A stretch of DNA of 10,694 bases, from contig JABCZE010000027.1 of assembly GCA_013289785.1 (NCBI GenBank), positions 1-10,694 on the forward strand, written 5' to 3'. This DNA is from Vulcanimicrobiota bacterium. GTDB taxonomy: Bacteria > Vulcanimicrobiota > Vulcanimicrobiia > Vulcanimicrobiales > Vulcanimicrobiaceae. A program made the position numbers and the translations under genes. Under the pieces are notes generated by a model, which ran no database searches, was not told where the DNA came from, and saw only the letters and a program-made list of their open reading frames with translations. How positions within the stretch are numbered: position 1 is the stretch's first letter; each line of letters begins with the position of its first letter. Shown in pieces: positions 1 through 5,499 of the stretch.

Positions 1-1553
1 TCATGCTCGAAACCGGCCAGCCGCTGCATTTTTACGATGCACGTACGATCCATGGCGGGCGTTTGATCGTCCGCAGCGCCCGCGACGGCGAGAAGATCGT
101 CACGCTCGACGACGTCACGCGAACGCTTTCCCCGCAGGCGCTCGTTATTGCCGACGACGAACGGCCGCTCTGTCTTGCAGGACTGATGGGCGGCGCGGTA
201 AGCGAAGTCGGTCCCGAAACGACGGCGATCGTTCTCGAAGCGGCCAACTTCAACGGCGCGCGCGTCCGGCGCATGAGCAACGCGCTCGCGCTGCGCACCG
301 AGGCGTCGGCGCGCCACGAAAAGTCGCTTCCGGTGGCACTGACCGACCTGGGAGCCGCGCGCGCTGCGACCCTCTTGCGCGATCTCGGGGCAACGGTCTA
401 CCGGCCGCACGCCTACGGCGAGCCGGTAACGCGCGCGGCGGCGATCGCGCTAAAAGTTGCCGACGTGCAACGCCTGCTGGGTTTGCCGCTTACACCGCAA
501 ACGATCGAGCACCACCTCGTGGCGCTCGGTTGCGAGATTGACCGCGTCGAGCCTGAGACGTTTGCGGTTATTCCGCCGCCCTGGCGTAACGACTTGGCGA
601 TTGCGGCCGACTTGGTCGAAGAGGTCGCGCGCATCGAAGGCTACGAACGAATTCCCGTCGTCGTCCCGTCCGTTGCAGCGCATGAGATTTCGAGCGCCGC
701 CTTTGACCTCGAAAGCCGGATCGCACAGGCCCTCGCCGGCTTGGGGTATCGCGAAATCGTCACACAATCGCTACGCGGGGCCGGATCGGTTGAAGTTCGA
801 AATCCGCTCTCCGACGAGCAGCGGTTTCTGCGCGATTCGCTCGCGCCGGGAATCGTCGAGTATCTCGCGGAGAACGCGTCGCCGCTGCGCGTCTTCGAGA
901 TCGGCGAGGTCTTCGGCTCGGCTCAGAACGGCCTGGTCGAGCGGTCGCTGCTGACGTTCGGCTTTTCGGCCGACTCACTCGAGGAGCCGCCGTGGCGCGA
1001 CTCCAATTTTCTTGCGCTCAAAGGCGATTGCGAGCAGCTCCTGCGCACGGTCACCGGACGCGACGCCGACGTGACGCGCGGCGTGCAGCCCGGGCTTCAT
1101 CCGGGAAAGACGGCGCTGGTTACCCTCGATGCGCGCGAGGTCGCGCATTTGGGGCGCGTCGATCCACGAACGGCGAAGGCCGCTGGGTTGCGTCGCCCCG
1201 CGTATCTCTGCGTCGTCAACATCGCATCGTTGCCGGCGTACGAGACGCCGCGCTATCGCGTGCCCTCGAGATATCCCTCGACGTATCGCGACGTCGCTTT
1301 GGTCGTCGATGCCGGCGTCAGCGCCCGCGACATCGAGCGCGCGATCGCTGCCGCCGCCGGCGGCCTCTGTACCGGCGCCACCGTGTTCGACGAGTATCGC
1401 GGTCCCCAGATCGGCGAGGGGCGCAAGAGTCTGGCGACCCGGGTAACGCTGCAGCGCTTCGATGCGACCATCACCGACGAAGAAGCCGACGCGGCCGTTT
1501 CGCGGTTGCTCGACGCGCTGCAAGAAGAGTTTGGAGCGGAGATCCGGACTTGA
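1..1553 (+). CDS. pheT: Phenylalanyl-tRNA synthetase beta subunit, 5'-truncated by the window edge
   Basis: This is the beta subunit of the heterotetrameric cytosolic enzyme that charges tRNA-Phe with phenylalanine and edits mis-charged Tyr-tRNA. The reading frame is open from the window edge, and the first visible Met lies inside the conserved 'GQPLH.(F/Y)D' region, so it is internal and the true start lies upstream. About 517 residues are visible out of a usual length near 800. In order one sees: the B3/B4 editing domain with 'CLAGLMGGAVSEV' and 'LALRTEASARHEKSL'; the B5 domain ending in 'PPWRNDLAIAADLVEEVARIEGYERIP', whose acidic residues bind metal in the family; the catalytically inactive class II-like core ('FLRDSLAPGI', 'LRVFEIGEVF'); and a C-terminal FDX-ACB anticodon-binding domain starting at 'YPSTYRDVALVVD'. 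No frameshift is visible. The stop codon overlaps the start of the next gene. pheS is expected upstream, outside the window. Confidence 0.97.
   Translation, partial: MLETGQPLHFYDARTIHGGRLIVRSARDGEKIVTLDDVTRTLSPQALVIADDERPLCLAGLMGGAVSEVGPETTAIVLEAANFNGARVRRMSNALALRTEASARHEKSLPVALTDLGAARAATLLRDLGATVYRPHAYGEPVTRAAAIALKVADVQRLLGLPLTPQTIEHHLVALGCEIDRVEPETFAVIPPPWRNDLAIAADLVEEVARIEGYERIPVVVPSVAAHEISSAAFDLESRIAQALAGLGYREIVTQSLRGAGSVEVRNPLSDEQRFLRDSLAPGIVEYLAENASPLRVFEIGEVFGSAQNGLVERSLLTFGFSADSLEEPPWRDSNFLALKGDCEQLLRTVTGRDADVTRGVQPGLHPGKTALVTLDAREVAHLGRVDPRTAKAAGLRRPAYLCVVNIASLPAYETPRYRVPSRYPSTYRDVALVVDAGVSARDIERAIAAAAGGLCTGATVFDEYRGPQIGEGRKSLATRVTLQRFDATITDEEADAAVSRLLDALQEEFGAEIRT
1538..1541 (+). 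promoter_or_regulatory. Ribosome binding site deciding the TTG start of the CvpA gene
   Basis: A GGAG lies eight bases before the TTG at 1550, inside the final pheT codons. It supports translation initiation at that TTG and coupling with pheT termination. A second GGAG at 1533-1536 is slightly too far upstream. Confidence 0.6.
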
Positions 1554-2092
1554 TCGCGGGCATTGCCTGGCCCGATCTGATTATCGTCATCATCCTAGGG
1601 ATTGCGGCGTTCAAGGGCTACTCGCGGGGCTTCGTTTCCGAGCTCGGCGGAGCCGTCGCGGTAACGGGCGCCTTGGTCACGCCGTGGTTTTACAACGGAA
1701 GCTTGGACGCAGCCATCGAGCAGGTGACGAAACTTGGCCCGGGCTCGGCGCACGTTGTCGGAATGTTCGGCACGGGGCTGTTCACATACGTCATCATTAT
1801 CCTCGTTGCGCGGCTGCTCGGCACGATCGCCAAGCTTCCCGTCCTAGGCCTCGGCAACGCGCTCGGCGGCGCGCTCATCGGCCTCTTGAAGGGTGCGATC
1901 CTCTTATGGCTGGTGCTTTTCATCGCGCTCTTCTTTCCGCTCTCGCCGGACATTCGCGACGGCCTGCATCAGAGTCGCTTGGCGCCATACCTGGTCACCT
2001 ACGACCCGCTCTTGGATGACGCAATGCTCTCGACGATCCCTTGGTTCGCGCGCCCGTTCGTCCTGCCGTACTTTAGGCGACACCACTTGTGA
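1550..2092 (+). CDS. CvpA-family integral membrane protein
   Basis: The gene encodes a 180-residue membrane protein of the CvpA (colicin V production) family. I chose the TTG at 1550 because it overlaps the pheT stop as TTGA, has a GGAG eight bases upstream, and gives the typical family N-terminus: a hydrophobic helix with 'WPDLIIVIILGIAAFKGYSRGF', cut here to its core 'AFKGYSRGF'. Four hydrophobic segments are visible, roughly residues 6-22, 29-46, 66-90 and 104-130, with the glycine-rich 'LGNALGGALIGLLKGA' before the last. The remaining 50 residues are soluble. Family members are inner-membrane proteins linked to colicin V export, purF-operon context and envelope stress, but their biochemical role is unsettled. 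The tight coupling to pheT is a common genomic neighbourhood and does not by itself indicate function. The 3' end overlaps the convergent aminotransferase gene by 20 bp. Confidence 0.88.
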   Translation: MIAGIAWPDLIIVIILGIAAFKGYSRGFVSELGGAVAVTGALVTPWFYNGSLDAAIEQVTKLGPGSAHVVGMFGTGLFTYVIIILVARLLGTIAKLPVLGLGNALGGALIGLLKGAILLWLVLFIALFFPLSPDIRDGLHQSRLAPYLVTYDPLLDDAMLSTIPWFARPFVLPYFRRHHL

Positions 2093-3176
2093 GTTCGAGC
2101 TGCGCCGCCTCGATCGCCTCGAAGGCCGTTTGTAAATCGCTTGCAGCCACGTCTCCCATCGTACCGAAGCGTACGATCTTTCCCGCAAGCTCGGCCTGAC
2201 CGCCGGAGAGCACGATACCGTACTCCTCACGCAACGTTCGCAGAAGCGGCCCCGGATCGATGCCGGGCGGAGGATAGGCGGCAACGACGGTGTCGGAGTG
2301 CGCCCCGGGGTGCGAGAGCAGCGTAAAGCCCAAGCGTTGCAGTTCTGAGCGCACGAAGCCCGCAAATCCGGCGTGCCGTTCGAAGGCCGCCTGCATTCCA
2401 GCCGCGTGATACGCAGCCAGCGCAACGTCGAGCGCGAAAAGAATGGAAATCGGCGGCGTCCACGGCGTTTGGCCTATGTGCGAAAACTCGAGCGCGCGGC
2501 GCAGATCGAAGTAGAAGCGCGCCAGCGCGCGGTTCTCCAAACGCGCTCGCGCACGCTCGCTCAAGGCGACCATGGCGACGCCGGGCGGCGCGGCCAAAGC
2601 CTTCTGGGAAGCAGTCGCCACCGCATCGTAACCCCACTCGTCCATGCGAAACTCGCTCGCTCCGAGGCCGCTCACCGAGTCGACGAGCGTGATCGCGCCG
2701 TGAGCGCGCAGCATCGGCGCAAGCGCCGCCATATCGTTGGCAACGCCGGTCGAGGTCTCGTTGTGCGTCAGCAGAACCCCGGTGATACGCCTGTCCGAAT
2801 CCGCGTGGAGCCGCGCTTGCAGCGCCGCCGGATCGACCGCCGCTCCTAGCGGCGTCTCTAACGTCTCGACCGTGCAGCCGTAGCTCGCGGCGATACCCGC
2901 AAAGCGCTTTCCGAACGAACCGACCGGACACGAGAGCAACCGCTCCCCCGGAGTAAACAAATTGGCGACCAGCGCTTCCATGCCGCCGGTGCCCGAACTT
3001 CCAAGGATCGCGATCTCGCCGCGAGTCCCGAAGACCGGGCGTAAAGCCCTGATTATACGCTCGAGCATGGCGGCGAACTCTGGTCCACGGTGATCGATCA
3101 GCGGGCGGTCCATCGCGCGCAGGACCGGCGGCGCCACCATCACCGGCCCGGGAAGGAATAGCAGTTGCCTCGGCAT
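2073..3176 (-). CDS. Class V PLP-dependent aminotransferase (alanine/serine-glyoxylate aminotransferase-like)
   Basis: This encodes 367 residues, a normal length for a soluble fold-type I class V aminotransferase. The start at 3176 gives 'MPRQLLFLPGPVMV', matching the family's N-terminal 'xxFTPGPxxV' strand. The frame is open for 89 more codons upstream, but those would lie inside selD and read as low-complexity Arg-rich sequence. Visible features are 'PLIDHRGPEF' (residues 25-34), a Gly/Ser/Thr phosphate-binding loop 'GSSGTGGMEA' (59-68), 'THNETSTGV' (137-145), the presumed pyridine-nitrogen-binding Asp166 in 'LVDSVSG', the Schiff-base Lys192 in 'ATASQKALAAPPG', and 'LSGGQAELAGKIVRFGTMG' near the C-terminus. 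This pattern fits alanine-glyoxylate or serine-glyoxylate/pyruvate aminotransferases and ureidoglycine-glyoxylate relatives; the amino donor cannot be decided from sequence. There is no active-site Cys in the C-terminal loop, so it is not a cysteine desulfurase or selenocysteine lyase of the NifS type. Confidence 0.9.
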   Translation of the reverse strand: MPRQLLFLPGPVMVAPPVLRAMDRPLIDHRGPEFAAMLERIIRALRPVFGTRGEIAILGSSGTGGMEALVANLFTPGERLLSCPVGSFGKRFAGIAASYGCTVETLETPLGAAVDPAALQARLHADSDRRITGVLLTHNETSTGVANDMAALAPMLRAHGAITLVDSVSGLGASEFRMDEWGYDAVATASQKALAAPPGVAMVALSERARARLENRALARFYFDLRRALEFSHIGQTPWTPPISILFALDVALAAYHAAGMQAAFERHAGFAGFVRSELQRLGFTLLSHPGAHSDTVVAAYPPPGIDPGPLLRTLREEYGIVLSGGQAELAGKIVRFGTMGDVAASDLQTAFEAIEAAQLELTSGVA

Positions 3177-3202
3177 CGAATACTGCTTCGATGAATGTCG
3201 AA
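3174..3202. promoter_or_regulatory. Inverted-repeat cluster spanning both divergent start codons
   Basis: CATCGAA (3174-3180) and TTCGATG (3187-3193) form a perfect 7-bp inverted repeat with a 6-bp spacer. The outer three bases of each arm are the start codons of the aminotransferase (- strand) and selD (+ strand). A third element, TCGAA at 3198-3202, continues the series: TCGAA, TTCGA and TCGAA begin at 3176, 3187 and 3198, exactly 11 bp apart in alternating orientation. This could be an operator array read from one helix face, or a coincidence of codon usage. The start codons account for three of the seven matched pairs, and TCGAA is a common word in this DNA. Neither gene shows a clear promoter or Shine-Dalgarno sequence in the 14-bp gap. 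Confidence 0.3.
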
Positions 3203-4225
3203 AGCATCCGCTTGACCGAACTCTCGGCATGCGCGGGCTGCGCCGCGAAACTTGGCGCGGCGGAGCTGCGCGGCGTGATGGAACGCGTCTCGCCCGCGAC
3301 GAATGCGCGCGTGCTCGTGGGATATGGAAATGGCGACGACGCCGGCGTCTATTTGCTGCGTGAGGATCTCGCGCTCGTCCAAACCGTAGACTTCTTTCCA
3401 CCGATCGTCGACGATCCGTACGACTTTGGGAGAATAGCGGCAACCAACGCGCTCTCCGACGTCTATGCGATGGGCGGCAAGCCGTTGACCGCGCTCAATA
3501 TCGTCGCCTTTCCCGAAGATCTCGACCTCGCGATTCTCGCACAGATTCTCGAGGGCGGAGCGGCCGTTGCGAACGATGCAGGTGTCGCAATCGTCGGCGG
3601 CCACACGATCAAAGACGCCGAGCCGAAGTACGGCATGGCGGTTACGGGCATCGTCGATCCACACCGCATCGTTACGAACGCCGGCGCGAAGTCCGGCGAC
3701 GTGCTGGTCCTCACCAAGCCTTTAGGGGCGGGAATTCTCACGACCGCGCTGCGCCGCAACGTCATCGCGCCGGGCGATTTGGTCGAAGCCGTTCGTTGGA
3801 TGACGACGCTCAACGAGGCCGCGGCCGCAGCCATGCTCGCCGCCGGCGCACGCACGGCTACCGACATCACCGGCTTCGGTTTGCTCGGCCATGCCGAGAG
3901 TATGGCGCGCGCGTCGCGCGTGCGCCTTCTCTTCAATTCAAAGGCGGTACCGATGATGGCGCGCGTGCTCGAACTCATCGCCGACGGCATCGTCCCCGGC
4001 GGCACGCGCCACAACGCGGAGACGCACGCGGGCTTCACCGAATTCGCACTGCCGGTCCCTGAGGCCGTGCGAATGGCACTCTCCGATGCGCAAACGTCCG
4101 GCGGGCTGCTGATCGCCGTTGCGCGCGAACGTCTCCCGCTCCTCCTGGGCGAATTGAACGACCGCAGCACGATGGCTGCGGTCGTCGGCGACGTTTGCGA
4201 GGGTTCCGGAATCGAAGTGCGCTGA
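3191..4225 (+). CDS. selD: Selenide, water dikinase (selenophosphate synthetase)
   Basis: SelD makes selenophosphate, the reactive selenium donor, from selenide and ATP in the cytosol. It feeds selenocysteine-tRNA synthesis, 2-selenouridine in tRNA, or the selenium cofactor of some molybdenum hydroxylases. The product has 344 residues, the usual size. The N-terminal catalytic loop 'LTELSACAGCAAKLG' places Cys17 and Lys20 at the positions known as essential in the E. coli enzyme; the residue is Cys, not selenocysteine. Metal/ATP-binding features follow: 'GNGDDAGVY' (Asp49/50), 'TVDFFPP' (Asp67), 'NALSDVYAMGG' (Asp90), 'VGGHTIKDAEPKYGMAVTG', 'TDITGFGLLGHA' (Asp225) and 'DAQTSGGLL'. All key residues are intact. 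The start is 14 bp from the divergent aminotransferase start with no clear Shine-Dalgarno, so the mRNA may be leaderless. No selA, selB, selC or ybbB is visible here, so the selenium use cannot be specified. Confidence 0.96.
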   Translation: MNVESIRLTELSACAGCAAKLGAAELRGVMERVSPATNARVLVGYGNGDDAGVYLLREDLALVQTVDFFPPIVDDPYDFGRIAATNALSDVYAMGGKPLTALNIVAFPEDLDLAILAQILEGGAAVANDAGVAIVGGHTIKDAEPKYGMAVTGIVDPHRIVTNAGAKSGDVLVLTKPLGAGILTTALRRNVIAPGDLVEAVRWMTTLNEAAAAAMLAAGARTATDITGFGLLGHAESMARASRVRLLFNSKAVPMMARVLELIADGIVPGGTRHNAETHAGFTEFALPVPEAVRMALSDAQTSGGLLIAVARERLPLLLGELNDRSTMAAVVGDVCEGSGIEVR

Positions 4226-4244
4226 GCGGATAAAATAGATGCCG

Positions 4245-5360
4245 TTACCGGCGGACGAGCCATGCGGGGATCTTGTTTTGCGGGCGCGCGGGGTGCTTGA
4301 GGTGCGCCAGCGTCGGCATCTTGATATCGACCTGGGGCAGCCGATCATCGCTCACGCCGTGCGGACGCGCGACGATGCGGTAGTCGAAGTCGAGCGACGA
4401 CCGGCCTCGCTCGAGCTCGCGCACGACGAAACCTCGTACGTACTTCGCCGCCACGTACAGGCCACGTGTATCGCCGTCGGGCGTCAGAAAGACCTGATAG
4501 CCGCGATGCGCGTCGATCGTACTTGCGAAGGCCGAGTCGAAACGGACCGCGCCCTCGCCGTCGACCAATCGAGCCGTTCCGGTATCTTCCATCGTTGCCT
4601 GCGCGGTCATCGCGACGCTGGCGGCCAGTCTTTCTCCACCGTGCGAGACAATGACCGTCTTGTAACCACCCTTCGCCGTCACCGAGCCGGAAAAATTTCC
4701 GTCCCCCGAGCCATCAACGTAGAACTCTCCCGTTGTGCTGCTGCCATCAGTGTTATAGGCGACGAATGGATAACCGCTCGTGCCGTCATCGTTTTCGGCC
4801 TCCAAAGCGGCGTAGCAACATAATCCATTTTCAATAAAGGCGCCCTCAGCCGGTCCGTAAGCGTAAACGCCGGGGCTCCCGGAGGTCGAACCCGATTCGG
4901 CGTATAGGCCGTTGGAGTTCGTGCTGTAGCCGTATACCCCGGGATAATTCCCGTTGATTGACTGGCCGTAGACCCCGATTGGGCCATAGCCATAGACAGC
5001 GGGAACCTGGCCGCTGTACGCCGAGGACGCGCCAAAGACTCCAGTGCTTTCCGAAGAGAAACCTGCGGCCCCGTATCCAGTCGTAGCGGTACCGTAGGTA
5101 CCGAGACCTGAAGTTGCTTCGCCGAAGAGCCCGGCTCCCTCATTGGACTCTCCCAGCAGCGCACTCCCATTACTGCTCGTATTACTTACCGTAAAGCAAT
5201 ACGAGGTCAAGCCGGTCTTGCTGCACGTATAAGACGTCTTCTTGTCCGGATGGACGATGCGCGCACCCGAAGCGATACCGGCGCTCGAGAGCGCGATGCT
5301 CGAGCCCAGGAAAAGTGCGCCCAGCCCGCTCACGACGGCGGCCTTAGCGATCAGTTTCAT
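4245..5360 (-). CDS. Secreted Gly/Tyr/Ser-rich repeat protein of unknown function
   Basis: This encodes 371 residues. A basic start and hydrophobic stretch (about residues 1-33, small residues near 'SSAGIASGA') look like a Sec signal peptide. A short segment with Cys46 and Cys55 follows, possibly a disulfide. Residues about 60-180 are a degenerate repeat with units near 13 residues and the motif G-(V/L)-(F/Y)-G/A-x-S, for example 'GLFGEATS', 'GVFGASSA', 'GVYGQSIN', 'GVYGYSTN', 'GLYAESGS', 'GVYAYGPA'. A Cys181-Cys182 pair ends this region. Residues about 225-345 form a distinct domain ending 'GLYVAAKYVRGFVVRE' and 'LDFDYRIVARPHG', a pattern I recall from C-termini of secreted bacterial repeat proteins. 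A beta-helical or fibre-like surface protein is plausible, but I cannot assign a function. The start is supported by GAGGAG eight bases upstream. The repeat-coding DNA is less GC-rich than its neighbours. It converges with selD, leaving 19 bp. Confidence 0.82.
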   Translation of the reverse strand: MKLIAKAAVVSGLGALFLGSSIALSSAGIASGARIVHPDKKTSYTCSKTGLTSYCFTVSNTSSNGSALLGESNEGAGLFGEATSGLGTYGTATTGYGAAGFSSESTGVFGASSAYSGQVPAVYGYGPIGVYGQSINGNYPGVYGYSTNSNGLYAESGSTSGSPGVYAYGPAEGAFIENGLCCYAALEAENDDGTSGYPFVAYNTDGSSTTGEFYVDGSGDGNFSGSVTAKGGYKTVIVSHGGERLAASVAMTAQATMEDTGTARLVDGEGAVRFDSAFASTIDAHRGYQVFLTPDGDTRGLYVAAKYVRGFVVRELERGRSSLDFDYRIVARPHGVSDDRLPQVDIKMPTLAHLKHPARPQNKIPAWLVRR

Positions 5361-5368
5361 GTTGTCTA

Positions 5369-5374
5369 CTCCTC
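5369..5374 (-). promoter_or_regulatory. Ribosome binding site of the secreted repeat protein
   Basis: On the minus strand GAGGAG lies eight bases before the ATG at 5360. It is the strongest Shine-Dalgarno in the window and fixes the start immediately before a convincing signal peptide. Confidence 0.75.
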
Positions 5375-5386
5375 AAAAGATCGCGA

Positions 5387-5398
5387 GGGAAACTTCCC
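5387..5398. promoter_or_regulatory. Short inverted repeat in the divergent intergenic region
   Basis: GGGAA and TTCCC flank a 2-bp spacer (AC). The dyad lies 27 bp upstream of the secreted-protein start codon, a position suitable for an operator or a 5'-leader element. It is short and could be chance. Confidence 0.25.
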
Positions 5399-5434
5399 CG
5401 CTGGCTCCAGCCTACGAGAGCGGCGTTTCAGGAG

Positions 5435-5445
5435 CGTTCCGAACG
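5435..5445. promoter_or_regulatory. 11-bp palindrome in the divergent intergenic region
   Basis: CGTTC-C-GAACG is a perfect 5-bp dyad around one central base. It sits 75 bp upstream of the secreted-protein start and 55 bp upstream of the regulator start, where a transcription factor could control either gene. No convincing -35/-10 pair was found on either strand nearby. Confidence 0.27.
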
Positions 5446-5481
5446 TGCCGGGTAGACGAAAAAGGCGTCACCGCCGGCGAA

Positions 5482-5489
5482 AGGAAAGG
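5482..5489 (+). promoter_or_regulatory. Purine-rich ribosome binding region for the large regulator
   Basis: AGGAAAGG ends ten bases before the ATG at 5500. The next in-frame ATG, at 5509, has only a directly abutting TTGGAG, too close to serve, so 5500 is preferred. Confidence 0.45.
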
Positions 5490-5499
5490 CTCGCGCGTC

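Noticed and set aside
2073..3176. The aminotransferase as a selenocysteine lyase or cysteine desulfurase delivering selenium to the adjacent SelD.
   Set aside because: The only cysteines are Cys83 and Cys101; the C-terminal loop where NifS/IscS/CsdB proteins carry the catalytic Cys is Cys-free, and 'LSGGQAELAGK' matches glyoxylate aminotransferases instead.
3177..3443. An 89-residue N-terminal extension of the aminotransferase.
   Set aside because: It would be embedded antisense in selD, is Arg-rich low-complexity sequence typical of a GC-rich shadow frame, and the family N-terminus begins at 3176.
4241..4252. A small GCCG/CGGC hairpin between the convergent ends of selD and the secreted-protein gene as a terminator.
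   Set aside because: The stem is only 4 bp and no T-run follows on either strand.
4239..4823. A 194-codon plus-strand frame opposite the secreted protein's C-terminal domain.
   Set aside because: The minus-strand gene has a signal peptide, Shine-Dalgarno and a recognisable domain layout; the plus-strand frame has none.
4860..5180. The repeat-coding DNA of the secreted protein as a CRISPR-like or tandem DNA repeat array.
   Set aside because: The repetition is at the protein level; nucleotide copies are divergent, in frame and without constant spacers.
5416..5445. An ECF-sigma-like promoter (GGAAC ... CGTA on the minus strand) for the secreted protein.
   Set aside because: The spacer between GGAAC and CGT is 19 bases, longer than the usual 16-17, and the -10 match is poor.
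5242..5499. An N-terminal extension of the large regulator using the open frame from 5242.
   Set aside because: Its first part is antisense to the signal peptide of the divergent gene, shows no domain character, and a reasonable ribosome-binding region precedes the ATG at 5500.
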